This document shows, piece by piece, positions 45,042 through 60,700 of a stretch of 64,000 nt of DNA (positions within the stretch are counted from its first letter, which is position 1; every line of letters begins with the position of its first letter). The position numbers were made by a program, and so were the translations under genes. The DNA lies in NCBI RefSeq assembly GCF_000559025.1, contig NZ_JAAN01000042.1, positions 36,115-100,114 of the forward strand, written 5' to 3'. The DNA comes from Luteimonas huabeiensis HB2 (GTDB lineage Bacteria; Pseudomonadota; Gammaproteobacteria; Xanthomonadales; Xanthomonadaceae). The notes beneath the pieces were generated by a model. The model did not search any database and had not been told where the DNA came from. It saw nothing but the letters and a program-made list of their open reading frames with translations.

Positions 45042-45614
45042 GTGAACGCCGCGGCGCCGCGCCTGGCGATCGCCGAGGCCGCGCAGCGCCTGCGCGCCGG
45101 CGCGGTGCTCGCCTATCCCACCGAGGCCGTGTGGGGCCTGGGCTGCGATCCGTTCGACGAGGCCGCGGTGCGGCGGCTGCTGGCGATCAAGTCGCGGCCG
45201 GCCGACAAGGGACTGATCCTGGCCGCGGCCGATCCGGCCCAGCTCGACGGCCTGGTCGACTGGGCGGCGCTGCCGTCCGCGCGACGCGACGCGGTGCTCG
45301 CTTCCTGGCCGGGCCCGCACACCTGGGTGGTGCCGGCGACCGCGCGCGTACCGCGCTGGATCCGCGGCGAACACGACAGCGTGGCGGTGCGCTGCAGCGC
45401 GCACCCGCAGGTCGCCGCGCTGTGCCGGGCCTTCGGCGGCGCGCTGGTGTCGACCAGCGCCAACCACGCCGGCGCGCCGCCGCCGCGCAGCCTCGCGGAG
45501 ATGGAACCGGCGCTGCGCGCCGCGATCGACGGCGTGGTGGACGGCGAGACCGGCGACCTCGACCGGCCTACCCCGATCCGCGACGCCCGCGACGGACGCG
45601 CGCTGCGGCTGTAG
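45042..45614 (+). CDS. tsaC: Threonylcarbamoyl-AMP synthase (TsaC/Sua5-YciO-YrdC family)
   Basis: 190 residues. It forms threonylcarbamoyl-AMP from Thr, bicarbonate and ATP for the t6A37 modification of ANN-reading tRNAs. Conserved elements are present: AYPTEAVWGLGCDPF near the N-terminus, IKSRPADKGLILAA, and WPGPHTWVVPA, followed by VSTSANHAGAPP. The size fits TsaC (short form) rather than Sua5. The start is GTG 45042, 52 bp after topA. Confidence 0.93.
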   Translation: MNAAAPRLAIAEAAQRLRAGAVLAYPTEAVWGLGCDPFDEAAVRRLLAIKSRPADKGLILAAADPAQLDGLVDWAALPSARRDAVLASWPGPHTWVVPATARVPRWIRGEHDSVAVRCSAHPQVAALCRAFGGALVSTSANHAGAPPPRSLAEMEPALRAAIDGVVDGETGDLDRPTPIRDARDGRALRL

Positions 45615-45856
45615 CGCGCAGGCAGCCGGCACCCCGAGGCGAACCGCTTGCCGTGCGTGCCCCGTTTCGTGCCGCTTCCTCGCCCGTCGCCAGGACACGG
45701 GCGCGCCGGCCTGGGTGGCGAGCCGGCGTTTTCCTGCCGTCGCCGGGCATCACCGCTCATCGGACGCCCCGCGAGCGGGAAGAAGCACCCAGGAGCGGCG
45801 CGCGATCGGCCGCAGGGCGATGCGTCCGGATGGCGTGTCCGCGCGGCGGATGTCGC

Positions 45857-47503
45857 TCAGATCGCGAGCGCCGCCTCCTGCGCCCGCTGGCCGCGCTGCG
45901 AAGCCTCGTGCATCTGTTGCGCATGCCGATCGTGCTGCGCATCGATGCGCGCCAGGCTCTCGGCGGCCGCCGGCGCCGGCGCGGCCACGTCCACCTCGGC
46001 GCGCCAGCCCGGCGGTGCGATCTGCACCCACAGCGCATCGCCCGCCATCGCCACCCGCTGCACCCGGCCCGCGTCGCTCGCCCCCTGCTCGCGCGCCTGC
46101 GACAGCGCATGCAGCACGTGGTCGTCGCCGATGTGCGCGGGCGCGCCCTCGCGGATGCGCGCATACAGCGCCAGATCGGTCGGCGACAGCCGCGCGATCG
46201 CCTGCAGTTGCGCCGGCGACCGCGCCGCGGGCGGCGCGTCGCTCGCGTAGTGCGGCGACTGCAGCGCCGCCCAGGCCCGCGAGCTCGCCTCGATCGGCCG
46301 GTTGGAAAGCGCTGCCGCATCGAATCCGACCCGCCGCTCGCCCGCGCCGCCCGCGGACGCGCGCTCGACCAGCGCCAATCCATCGGCCACCGTGCCGCGC
46401 ACGAACGCGCGATCCAGGTCGATTCCCTCGCGCTTGGCCAGCACCGACAGCGACGCCGCCAGCCGCTCGCTGTAGGCGCTCTCGGCGATCCCGTGCTGGG
46501 TCTCGAACAGCCGCACCCGCTCGTAGGCGCGCTGGTACTGCAGGTGCCCGGGATGGCCGGCATCGCGCAGATCGGACGGCCGCGTCGCTGCGGTCGCCGC
46601 GACCAGGTACGGCGCCGTCTCCACCTCCGGCGCCTGCACCAGCAGCCGCGGACTCCTGGCGATCGGACGATAGCCGTCCTCGGGGTGGAACTCTTGCCGA
46701 CGCTGCTGCTGTTCCAGGCGCAGCGCATGGGTGTCTTCCAGCCGCGCCAGACGTTCGGGTTCGCGTACCGGCATCGTGGATACGCCGCGCGAGTGCTCGA
46801 CGACCCACGACCACCGCCCCTCGTCCTCCCGCCGGTAGTACACGTTGCGCGCGCCGATCCGGTCCGGATCGGTCGCCGGCAACGCGACCGCCGCCTCCGC
46901 ATAGGCCAGTGCCACGTCCCTCGCGTAGCGATGTCGCTGCGGTGCCGGCAAGTGCTCGGCGACGTGGCGCGCGGTCGCCGCCGCCCGCGCAAGGCCGCGC
47001 GCATCGTTGTCCAGCATGTCGCCCCAGACCTGTTCGGCCGCCGCCTCGCCGCCCTGCCGGCGCGCCGCTTCCAGCAGGATTCGCGGCGTCCAGGCGTTGG
47101 GGTCGATCTGGTGGTCGCGGAAGGCCTGGTCATGGGAGTCTTGCACGTCCCGCACGGGCAGGTTGAGCGCGAGTTCGGGGCGCTGGCGCTCGATGTAAAA
47201 CTCGCGCCGTTTGAAGTCCTCTTCGACCAAGCGCTGCCCGAACCGGTCCCACTCGCGCTCGCTGATATCGTTCCGGTCGGCGAACTCGGAGCCGTGCCGG
47301 GTCTGCTGCACCCGTGCATGGCCCTGCGCATAGGCGTTGGCGGTGGCACCGGGCATGTTGTCGTTGCGCACCACGCCCAGTGCCAGCAGGCCGTAGCCGT
47401 CGTTGCCCGGCGTCTGGGCAAGATAGTTCCAGTAGAGTTCGCGATTGCCGTCCCGTGCATACTCGCCGAGTATCTTGAGATCCTTCTCGATCAAGCCGCC
47501 CAT
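45857..47503 (-). CDS. Putative X-T4SS effector with XVIPCD-like C-terminus
   Basis: 548 residues, no signal peptide. The N-terminal domain (MGGLIEKDLKILGEYARDGN...GNDGYGLLALGVVRND) is of a kind found in Xanthomonadaceae effectors, with no enzyme motif I can name. From about residue 305 the sequence resembles the XVIPCD secretion signal: SDLRDAGHPGHLQYQRAYERV, then SERLAASLSVLAKREGI. Further on comes HIGDDHVLHALSQAREQG with ALWVQIAPPGWRAEVDV, and a His/Gln-rich tail (IDAQHDRHAQQMHEASQRGQ). XVIPCD directs effectors to the VirD4 coupling protein of the bacteria-killing T4SS in Xanthomonas, Stenotrophomonas and Lysobacter. The gene for a lipoprotein, the probable immunity protein, ends 16 bp upstream. 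No T4SS genes are in the window. Start ATG 47503. Confidence 0.8.
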   Translation of the reverse strand: MGGLIEKDLKILGEYARDGNRELYWNYLAQTPGNDGYGLLALGVVRNDNMPGATANAYAQGHARVQQTRHGSEFADRNDISEREWDRFGQRLVEEDFKRREFYIERQRPELALNLPVRDVQDSHDQAFRDHQIDPNAWTPRILLEAARRQGGEAAAEQVWGDMLDNDARGLARAAATARHVAEHLPAPQRHRYARDVALAYAEAAVALPATDPDRIGARNVYYRREDEGRWSWVVEHSRGVSTMPVREPERLARLEDTHALRLEQQQRRQEFHPEDGYRPIARSPRLLVQAPEVETAPYLVAATAATRPSDLRDAGHPGHLQYQRAYERVRLFETQHGIAESAYSERLAASLSVLAKREGIDLDRAFVRGTVADGLALVERASAGGAGERRVGFDAAALSNRPIEASSRAWAALQSPHYASDAPPAARSPAQLQAIARLSPTDLALYARIREGAPAHIGDDHVLHALSQAREQGASDAGRVQRVAMAGDALWVQIAPPGWRAEVDVAAPAPAAAESLARIDAQHDRHAQQMHEASQRGQRAQEAALAI

Positions 47504-47518
47504 GCACCCCTCCTTGCG

Positions 47519-48382
47519 CTACCGCACCCTGTAGTCCTGCAAAATTTGCTTGATCCGGCTCTCGAAACGCTTCCAGTCCGGCAGCAGCACGCGCACGTAC
47601 GTGATGCGAACCGAAATGTCGTCCTCCGGCAGGATCAGGTAGTGCGTACACTGAGCCACTCGGTCCTTCGGATTCGGGCTGGGACGCAGCTCGCCTCCTT
47701 CCACGACCAGCCCATCGGTGATCTTGTCGGTATCGCACTGGATGAAGGTGACGATCTCCCCGTCGGCATCCCGGGCCACGTACCAGTCCTTCCGCCAGCC
47801 GGGAATCGGCGCATAGGGGCGCCCCCATTGGGCCTCGTACGCGCGCGCATACGCCGCCGCGTCGTCCGGGTCCACGTCGTAACGCACCAGCCCCATCGCC
47901 TCCGGCTGCGCCACGCGCAGGTCCAGCCGGCCCTCGGGGTCGCGATATTCCACGTCGTCCGGTTCGTAGATGTACTCGCCGCGCATGGTGGTCCGCCGCA
48001 GGCTCTCGCGGATCGGCACGCGGTCCACGTAGTCCAGCGCGTAGTCCACCGCCTTCATGAACGCGTCCATCGTCTGCCGAGAGGTCTCCCCCGGCGGCAT
48101 CGGCGCCAGGTCCGGCCACTGCACCCGCAGGCCCAGGCTGCCGTCGAAGAACGGGCCCATCTGGTCGTCGTAGTAGTTCGCCGGGAAGCGAAAGACATGC
48201 GGCCCCAGCCGCGCCTCCACCGGCGCATCGGTGTAGGTGTAGCCGTCCACCGTGCGGCCGCGAGTCACCGTATCGGACATCCGCTGCGCCTCCTCGTCCT
48301 CGGCTGCGGGCGCCGGCTGCGCGCAGGCGCCGGCCGCCAGGCAGGCCGGCAGCAGCAGGAGCCAGCGCGCGCGCTTGCGCAT
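47519..48382 (-). CDS. Putative lipoprotein, likely immunity protein of the effector
   Basis: 287 residues. N-terminal signal MRKRARWLLLLPACLAAGAC with a lipobox-like AAGAC (Cys20), so probably a periplasm-facing lipoprotein. The body contains YTYTDAPVEARLGPHVFRFPANYYDDQMGP region elements (signature FRFPANYYDDQMGP..DGSLGL.VQWPDL) and no enzyme motif known to me. It lies 15 bp upstream of the effector gene on the same strand. Immunity proteins (X-Tfi) paired with XVIPCD effectors are typically lipoproteins or periplasmic, so the assignment rests on that rule. Start: ATG 48382 following GAGGGA; a TTG two codons earlier (48388) is possible. Confidence 0.7.
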   Translation of the reverse strand: MRKRARWLLLLPACLAAGACAQPAPAAEDEEAQRMSDTVTRGRTVDGYTYTDAPVEARLGPHVFRFPANYYDDQMGPFFDGSLGLRVQWPDLAPMPPGETSRQTMDAFMKAVDYALDYVDRVPIRESLRRTTMRGEYIYEPDDVEYRDPEGRLDLRVAQPEAMGLVRYDVDPDDAAAYARAYEAQWGRPYAPIPGWRKDWYVARDADGEIVTFIQCDTDKITDGLVVEGGELRPSPNPKDRVAQCTHYLILPEDDISVRITYVRVLLPDWKRFESRIKQILQDYRVR

Positions 48383-48471
48383 GTGCAATCCCTCGCCTGG
48401 TCAACGGCCCGAGTCTAGCAAGCGCCGGCGCCTGCTGAACGCGCCCCCCGCGAGCCGCGGCCGCCGGGCGA

Positions 48472-48501
48472 TTGCCGCACTGCACTAAAGTGTGCTGTAG
48501 T
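48472..48501 (+). promoter_or_regulatory. Possible promoter of gltBD
   Basis: TTGCCG (48472-48477), an 18-bp spacer and TGTAGT (48496-48501) form a weak sigma-70 promoter 79 bp upstream of gltB. The spacer contains the palindrome CACTAAAGTG (48483-48492), which could be an operator. Support is only by pattern. Confidence 0.35.
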
Positions 48502-48580
48502 CGGGACGCGGATGCGTTGCGCTCCAGGCATGAGGCCGGGCGCTCCGAACCCCGCCCTCCCCCAGCACACGGCAGCGACG

Positions 48581-54647
<6,067 letters not shown>

Positions 54648-54649
54648 GG

Positions 54650-54675
54650 GCCCGGACCGCGGAAACCGTCCGGGC
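54650..54675 (+). terminator. Terminator hairpin after gltD
   Basis: GCCCGGAC (54650-54657) pairs with GTCCGGGC (54668-54675) around a 10-base loop, immediately after the gltD stop. No T-run follows. Confidence 0.55.
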
Positions 54676-54803
54676 GGCGCGAGCCGTTCGCCCCGGGCGT
54701 CTCTGCCGCGCCCGGCGCCCGGCGCGCGTCCGCCGGCCGCCGCGCCTGAACGTCCGGGCCTGGGGAGGTTTTCCCGTGGCGCCGGCTCGCGCATGATGCC
54801 GGC

Positions 54804-55550
54804 ATGCCCGACGTCCGCCCGATACGCGTCTGCGCGCTGCTCGCCCTGGCGACGGCCCTGCCGCTGCGCGCCGCCGACGAGGTGACGCTGTACCGCTGTA
54901 CCGACGCGCACGGCCGGGTCACCCTGCAGGACGCCCCCTGCACCGGTGGCGCCCGCCAGCAGACGCGGGTCATGCAGCGCCCGCAGGATCCGCCGCCGCG
55001 CCCGCCCCCCCCGCCCGTCCCGGCCCCGCCCGCGCAGGTCGTCGAGCCTGCCCAGGTGGCGGTCTTGCGCGCGCCGCAGCCGATGTACGAATGCGTGACC
55101 CCGGAGGGCGAGCGCTATCTGAGCGACGACGGCGAGGGCAATCCGCGCTTCGTGCCGCTGTGGACGCTGGGCGGGCACGACGCGCGCGGCCCGCGGCCGG
55201 CCCGGCCCGGACAGCGCGGCGCGACCCGCCCGCCGGCCACGGGCCTGAGCACGGTGCCGATCAACAACATCAGCATTCCCTCGCCGCGCAACCTGCCGCA
55301 GGCGCCGCCGCCGCCGCCGGTCCGCCCGCGCCCGCCGCACCCCGATGGGGCCTACTACGGCGGCGGCGGCACCTGGATCCGCGACGCGTGCACGCGGCTG
55401 CCGCAGGCGGAGGTGTGTTCGCGGCTGCGCGACCAGCGCGAGACCCTGCGCCGCCGCTTCTTCAATGCGCAGGAGAGCGAACGCAGCCGCCTGCGCGTGG
55501 AGGAACGCACGCTCAACGCGCGGCTGGCGGAGGATTGCGGGATTCGATGA
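54804..55550 (+). CDS. DUF4124 domain protein, Pro-rich (first of a tandem pair)
   Basis: 248 residues, signal peptide (about 1-22, ending LPLRAA). The DUF4124 motif LYRCTDAHGRVTLQDAPC follows directly. A Pro-rich linker (PPPRPPPPPVPAPPAQ) leads to a second, related unit (MYECVTPEGERYLSDDGEG), then another Pro-rich stretch and a C-terminal helix with Cys pairs (RDACTRLPQAEVCSRLRDQRETLRRR). Exported, probably periplasmic; function unknown. Its stop overlaps the ATG of the next gene, which has the same plan, so the pair arose by duplication. Confidence 0.85.
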   Translation: MPDVRPIRVCALLALATALPLRAADEVTLYRCTDAHGRVTLQDAPCTGGARQQTRVMQRPQDPPPRPPPPPVPAPPAQVVEPAQVAVLRAPQPMYECVTPEGERYLSDDGEGNPRFVPLWTLGGHDARGPRPARPGQRGATRPPATGLSTVPINNISIPSPRNLPQAPPPPPVRPRPPHPDGAYYGGGGTWIRDACTRLPQAEVCSRLRDQRETLRRRFFNAQESERSRLRVEERTLNARLAEDCGIR

Positions 55551-56164
55551 AGGCGCGATGGGGCATCGCCGGTGCGCTCGCGGCCGCGGCGCTCGCCGCA
55601 GGCGCCGGCGAGCGCGTGATCTACCGTTGCACCGACGCCCGCGGCGCGGTGACCCTGCAGAACCTGGCGCCCTGCCCCGCCGGCCAGCGCCAGCAGATCA
55701 TCCAGGTCGAGGTGCCGCCGCCCCTGCCCACCTTCGTGCCGGCGCCCACGCCGGCCCCGCCCGCGGAACCGGCGGCGGCGGCGGAGGCGCCGGCCGTCGC
55801 CGGCGACGCCGAGCGCCCGGAACCGCCCGCCGAGCCCGAGCCGCCGCCTGCGCTCTACCAGTGCATGCGCTGGGACGGCGAGCGCTATCTCACCGAGGAC
55901 GCGGTGCCGGCCACCCGCTGCCGCCCGCTGGCCACGGTCGGCATCGGCGGCCTGCCGGGACTCGGCGCCGGCCAGGCCTGCGAGCAGGTCGAGGACGTCT
56001 GCGAAGCGGTACCCGAAGAGGCGCTGTGCCGCGCCTGGGAGAACCGCATGCGCGAGGCGGAGTTCCGTTGGCGGGTGGCGCCCGCCGCGCCCGGCGCGCA
56101 CGAACGCCAGGCCGCGTACGAGGCGCTGGCGCGGACCTATCGCGGCAGCGCCTGCGCGCGGTAG
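55547..56164 (+). CDS. DUF4124 domain protein (second of a tandem pair)
   Basis: 205 residues, with a signal peptide (about 1-21) and then DUF4124 (IYRCTDARGAVTLQNLAPC), a Pro/Ala/Glu-rich linker, a second unit (LYQCMRWDGERYLTED), and a C-terminal segment with four Cys (QACEQVEDVCEAVPEEALCRAWENR). It parallels the upstream protein module by module, with low identity outside the motifs. Overlaps that gene by ATGA (55547-55550). No known function; the Cys pattern suggests disulfides in the periplasm. Confidence 0.85.
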   Translation: MKARWGIAGALAAAALAAGAGERVIYRCTDARGAVTLQNLAPCPAGQRQQIIQVEVPPPLPTFVPAPTPAPPAEPAAAAEAPAVAGDAERPEPPAEPEPPPALYQCMRWDGERYLTEDAVPATRCRPLATVGIGGLPGLGAGQACEQVEDVCEAVPEEALCRAWENRMREAEFRWRVAPAAPGAHERQAAYEALARTYRGSACAR

Positions 56165-56176
56165 GCGCGCGTCGAG

Positions 56177-56199
56177 CCGGAGCGCGTCATGCGCTCTGG
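56177..56199. terminator. Bidirectional hairpin between convergent genes
   Basis: CCGGAGCGC / GCGCTCTGG form a 9-bp stem (one G-U) around loop GTCAT, between the stop of the second DUF4124 gene and the convergent PA14-like/DUF11 gene. Confidence 0.5.
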
Positions 56200-56269
56200 A
56201 GCGCGCCGCCCGCGCCCGGCCCGCCGCGAGGCCAGGCGTGCGCAGACGCGCGAACGCGGCCGATCCCGC

Positions 56270-57742
56270 TCAGTCCGCGGTGCAGGTGTAGCCGAAGGTG
56301 ACGCTCGCGCCGGCGGGCAGCGCGCCGAGCACGACGCCGTTCAACAGGTCCTGCATGGTCAGCGCTGCCGCCGGGCAGGCCGATGGCGATGCGGAGCTGC
56401 TGCACGTCACCGGGCTGGCGGCCGGGCAGGTCAGGCCGGCGCCCGGGGCGTCCGTCACCGTGGCGCCGGTCGCCGCCGACGGCCCGTCGTTGGTGACCAC
56501 GAGGGTGTACTCGACGTCGTCGCCGCTGGCCACGTTGTCCGCGGCGACCTGCTTGTCGATGCGCAGGTCGACCAGGCGCGCGGCGTTCGCGATGCTGCAG
56601 ACGATCTGGTCGTCGCCGCCGCTGGTGGCGACGCTCCAGATCCGGTCGCCGGGCGCGCCGACCTGGGTCGGCACGAACGGAGCGCCGTTGTTGCTGCACT
56701 CGATCTTGGTGTCGTAGGCGGCGAGCGAGGAAACGCTGCCGGCCGCCATCGCTTCGCGCAGGTAGTAGGTCGTATTGGCCGCGGCGGGGAACGCGCCGGT
56801 GCTGGCCGCCTGGCCGGTGCCGCTGCCCGCGGTGACCGCCGCCCGCACCGTGCCGCCTGTCGGCGACGTGCCGATCTCGATGACGAACTGGTCGCTGGGA
56901 TCCACGCGCTCGGTGCCGAGCACCTTGTTCAACACCAGCGCCCGGCCCTGTCCGGTGATCGAGCCGTTGCAGTCCGCGGCGCTGACCGGCTGCGACGGAT
57001 CCCGGAACGCCGAGGCCGGCACGATCTCGGTCGTGCCGTTGGGCAGCGTCCAGCGCAGCCTGCTGTGGTTGACGCCGTTCTGGTTGGTCCAGTACACGCG
57101 GATCAGCGCGCAACTGCTCGGGCTGGCCGCATTGAAGGTGCCGACCGTCGCGAAGGTCTGGTCATTGCTCGTGTACTCGGCCAGCGCGCCCACCGGAATG
57201 TCGTAGGAGGCGTTGCGGTAGTTGGTGTTGGTGTAGTCGGTGGACAGTTCCACCACGAGGTTGTCGTCGTGGGCGGCCTGAAGCGTGTAGGTGCCCGCCA
57301 GCGGGAACGAGATCAGCGAGTACATCACCCGCCCCTGCGCCTGGTAACGGCAGGCGGTGCTGGTCGTCCAGTTCGGAAGCGTGCTGTTGCACAACGCGGG
57401 TTCGTCCGGGGCCTGCGGCGCCTGGCGGAAATCGATGTTGGGGCTGCTGCCGGTCCGCGCCGCGTTGGCCGGGTCCGCGGTCAGGGCCCGGAACAGCGGC
57501 ATGGCGATGTTGTTCGGGAAGTTGTCGAACTTCGGCGCGCCGGGCGTTCCGATGTAGTTGGCGTCCGAAGGGACGTTGTCCTGCCCGCGATAGTCCTCCC
57601 ACAGCACGTTCTGCGCCGCGGCCAGGCCGGGCGCCAGCGCGCAGAGCAGCAGCAGCGCCGGGCGCGACGCGCGGCGGGCCGTCCATGCCGGCGGCGCCGC
57701 GCCGAAGCGGGTCTTCGGCGTCGTTGTCTCGATCTTTCTCAT
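56270..57742 (-). CDS. Exported PA14-like / DUF11-domain surface protein
   Basis: 490 residues. N-terminal signal sequence (about 1-44, ending APGLAAAQ; long, with a basic start). The first part (about 45-250) resembles a PA14-type or GLEYA-type beta domain: YSLISFPLAGTYTLQAAHDDNLVVELS and LIRVYWTNQNG.. with paired Cys. The second part has a prealbumin-like region (FVIEIGTSPTGGTV) and ends with a DUF11 domain (LRIDKQVAADNVASGDDVEYTLVVTNDGPS). Such domains occur in surface or adhesin-like proteins. It is the last gene of the operon with the large barrel and the OmpA/DUF11 protein, 11 bp after the barrel stop. Ligand unknown. Confidence 0.8.
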   Translation of the reverse strand: MRKIETTTPKTRFGAAPPAWTARRASRPALLLLCALAPGLAAAQNVLWEDYRGQDNVPSDANYIGTPGAPKFDNFPNNIAMPLFRALTADPANAARTGSSPNIDFRQAPQAPDEPALCNSTLPNWTTSTACRYQAQGRVMYSLISFPLAGTYTLQAAHDDNLVVELSTDYTNTNYRNASYDIPVGALAEYTSNDQTFATVGTFNAASPSSCALIRVYWTNQNGVNHSRLRWTLPNGTTEIVPASAFRDPSQPVSAADCNGSITGQGRALVLNKVLGTERVDPSDQFVIEIGTSPTGGTVRAAVTAGSGTGQAASTGAFPAAANTTYYLREAMAAGSVSSLAAYDTKIECSNNGAPFVPTQVGAPGDRIWSVATSGGDDQIVCSIANAARLVDLRIDKQVAADNVASGDDVEYTLVVTNDGPSAATGATVTDAPGAGLTCPAASPVTCSSSASPSACPAAALTMQDLLNGVVLGALPAGASVTFGYTCTAD

Positions 57743-57753
57743 CGCTCTCGATC

Positions 57754-60700
57754 TCAGTAGGAGCCCACGAAGTTGACGAACCATCCGCGGTGGTCGTAGT
57801 CGAAGTCGGTCAGGTCGTCGCTGAAGTCGGTGAAGTTGTAGCCGGCGCCGATGCGGAAATTGCGGCCGATGTCGCGGTCCACGCCGGCCATCCAGCCCTG
57901 CCGCGTGCCGCCGTCCTTCACGTCCAGCCAGCGGTACTCGGCCATCGCGTGCCAGCGCTGCACCAGCTCGTAGCGCACCTGGCCCGCGGCGAAGGTCGTG
58001 GCCGAGTCGAACCACGCCCCGGTGCCGCGGCCGAAGCGCACGTCGCCCTCGCGCCGCGCCAGCTTGCCGGCGAACTCCCAGTGATGGTCCAGCCGGTACA
58101 CGCCCTCGAACGACAGCACCTGGGTCCGCTGGTCGTAGTCCGCCCCGCCCACCTGCCCCAGCGTGGCCAGGTCGTACAGGTGGGTGTAGCGCCCGAACAG
58201 GCCCCAGCGGGCGCTGTTCCACGGGCGGTAGGCGAAGCCGACGTTGCCTTCGATGAACTTCGCGCTCGCCGCCGGGTTCAGGTCGTCCTGGGTGTCGGCG
58301 TAGTTGAAGCGCGCGGCGATCCGCCAGCTCTCGTTGAGCTTGTGGGTCAGGCGGTGGGTGGTGACCCACTGGGTGACCCGCTCGGCGCCGCTGTCCTCGC
58401 GCCACTCCAGCTTGCTCTGCCAGCTGGTGACGGCCGAGGTGCGGCCGCCGCTGAGGCTGATCGCGCGCCGGTCCACCTGGCCGCCGGCGCTGTTGGTCAG
58501 CTCGCCGTCGCTCAGGGTGAAGCCGAGGTTCCAGCCCTGGGCCGGATAGAAGTCCATGCCGTAGGTGTGCGCCAGCCCGCTCTCGCGGCGGCTCTTGAGG
58601 AACTGGCTTTCGTTGAACAGGTTGACCTGGTTCGACAGCCGCCAGCGCTGGCCCAGCGTCCAGCCGTTCTGCGCGTTCGGGTTGAACAGCGGGTCGTAGT
58701 CGCTGCGGTCGGTCGAGTAGGTGTAGGCGCCGTAGAAACTGTGCTGCGGCGACAGCCGGTACTCGGCGTCCACCCGCGCGGCGTCGCCGCGATCGCCCGT
58801 GGTCAGCTCGGCGCCCACCGTGGACAGGTTGGCGAAGTTGTAGCGCCCGCCCAGGGTGTAGGCGTCGTTGTCCTCGTAGCGGCCGCTGTCGTCGTCCAGG
58901 GTCAGCTGCGCGATGCCGTACAGGTCCAGCGCGGTGCCGATGCGGCGCGTGTAGCGCAGCGCACCCAGCAGCCCGGCGGCGTCCAGCGAGCCGCGGCGCT
59001 CCTCCACCCGGCGCAGCTCGAAGGCCAGCGCGTCGACCTCGCCGATCCGCCATTCGACGTTCGCCTGCGCCTGGGTCAGCGCATCGTCGTCGCGCTCGGC
59101 GCGGCTGTAGCGCGCGTACACCCCCACGTTGGGCGTGAACTGGCCCAGCACCTCGGCGCCGTATTCCTCGATGTCGGCGCCGGTGTCGAAGCGCGAGATC
59201 GAGTAGCCGGCATCCACCTGCCGCCACCACGCGCCCGCGCTCCACGGCTGCGCCGCCCAGCCCAGTTCCTGGAAGTTCGCCCGCGCCTCCACCGCCGTGG
59301 CCTCGCCCTCGCGCGGGCCCGCCGGGTTGATCCGGGTGAAGCTCAGGCCGCCGTTGTCGGAGAAGAACACCGGCGCGCTGGTGGCCTCCGTCCGGCTGTG
59401 CTCCAGCTTCAGGTACGTGCCCTTGCCCGCCTGCAGGGTGACGTCGGCCGACATCAGCGAGTAGTCCTCGCCGGCGCGGTTCTCGTCCACGTAGGTCAGC
59501 CCCACCCCCACGTGGTCGCCGAACCAGTGCCTGCCGCGCACGCCCGCCGCGATCTCGTCGGCGTCGAAGTCGTTCGGCACCCACTCGTAGTCCACCAGCA
59601 GCCGCTGCTCGTAGCCGTCCAGCGGCGTGTCGCGCGTCAGCGTGGGCATGTTCTGGCGGGTGATCTGCGCCAGCGCCCGCGTCAGCAGGATCCGGCCCTG
59701 CAGCTCGTCGATCTCGTAGTCGGCACCGCGCAGCAGCTCCACTCGCTGCTCGACGCGGCCGGTGGTGCGGTCGCGCACCTCCAGCACCACCTGCTCCGAG
59801 CCCGGCAGCAGGTCGGTGTGGCGCAGGTAGTACAGGCTGCCGCCGGTGCCGATGAACTCGCTGTGGCCCGGCGCGGTCTGCGCCTCGGAGGCGAACGCGC
59901 GCAGCTGCGTGGCCGGGTCGCCCCACGCATTGGCCCCGCGCGAACGCCAGTTCAGCGCCGCGCCGTACAGCGAGCGCACGTACTGGCCGTACTCGGTCCC
60001 GGTCAGCCCGGTGTCGAAGTTGCCCCACAGCGCCTCGTTCTTGTCCCATTCGGCGCGCAGGTAGAAGCGGCCCATGGTGTCGACGTCGCGCCAGGTGTTG
60101 GAGTCGTCGCCGTAGGTCGGGTAGTACAGGTCCGGGTCGAGGCGCCGGAACACGTCCTGCGGGTCGGCCGAGGTGAAGCCGTCGAACAGGTCCTCCAGCG
60201 GCCGGTTCTGGGTGTCGGCCTGGGCGGTGATCAGGTACTTGCCCTGCGTCTTCGCCTTCAGGTAGAACGCCAGCCGGCCGTCGCTGAGGATGTCGTCCTC
60301 GCGCCCGGCCAGCGCCAGCGAGCGGCCGGGGCCGCTGGCCTTGTTCTGGTACACCGTCACGTCCGCCAGGCCCACGCCGAAGAAGTAGCGCCCGCTCACC
60401 TCCACGTCGAGCGCGCGCCGCAGCGGCCGGGTGCCCTCCGGCCCGTCCAGCTCGAGCTCGAAGCGGTGGCGGCCGATCGGCATCAGGTACTCGGCGACGA
60501 ACTTGCGCTCCAGATCGACCGGGTAGCTCTCGCCGTTGATGCGCAGGCCATAGCCTTCCGGCAGGTTGCGGCCCTGCACCCGCACCCGCGAGCCGTAGAT
60601 CGGGATGTTCTGCTGGCGCAGGCCGTTCTCGGCGAACACGTCGTCGAGCAGGGCCTGGGTCTGCGCCTGCTCGGCGCCGAGCGGCGCGCCCAGCGAGCGC

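Noticed and set aside
45615..45856. Gene or element between tsaC and the effector gene
   Set aside because: No frame with a plausible start or domain and no strong hairpin; it appears to be plain convergent intergenic DNA.
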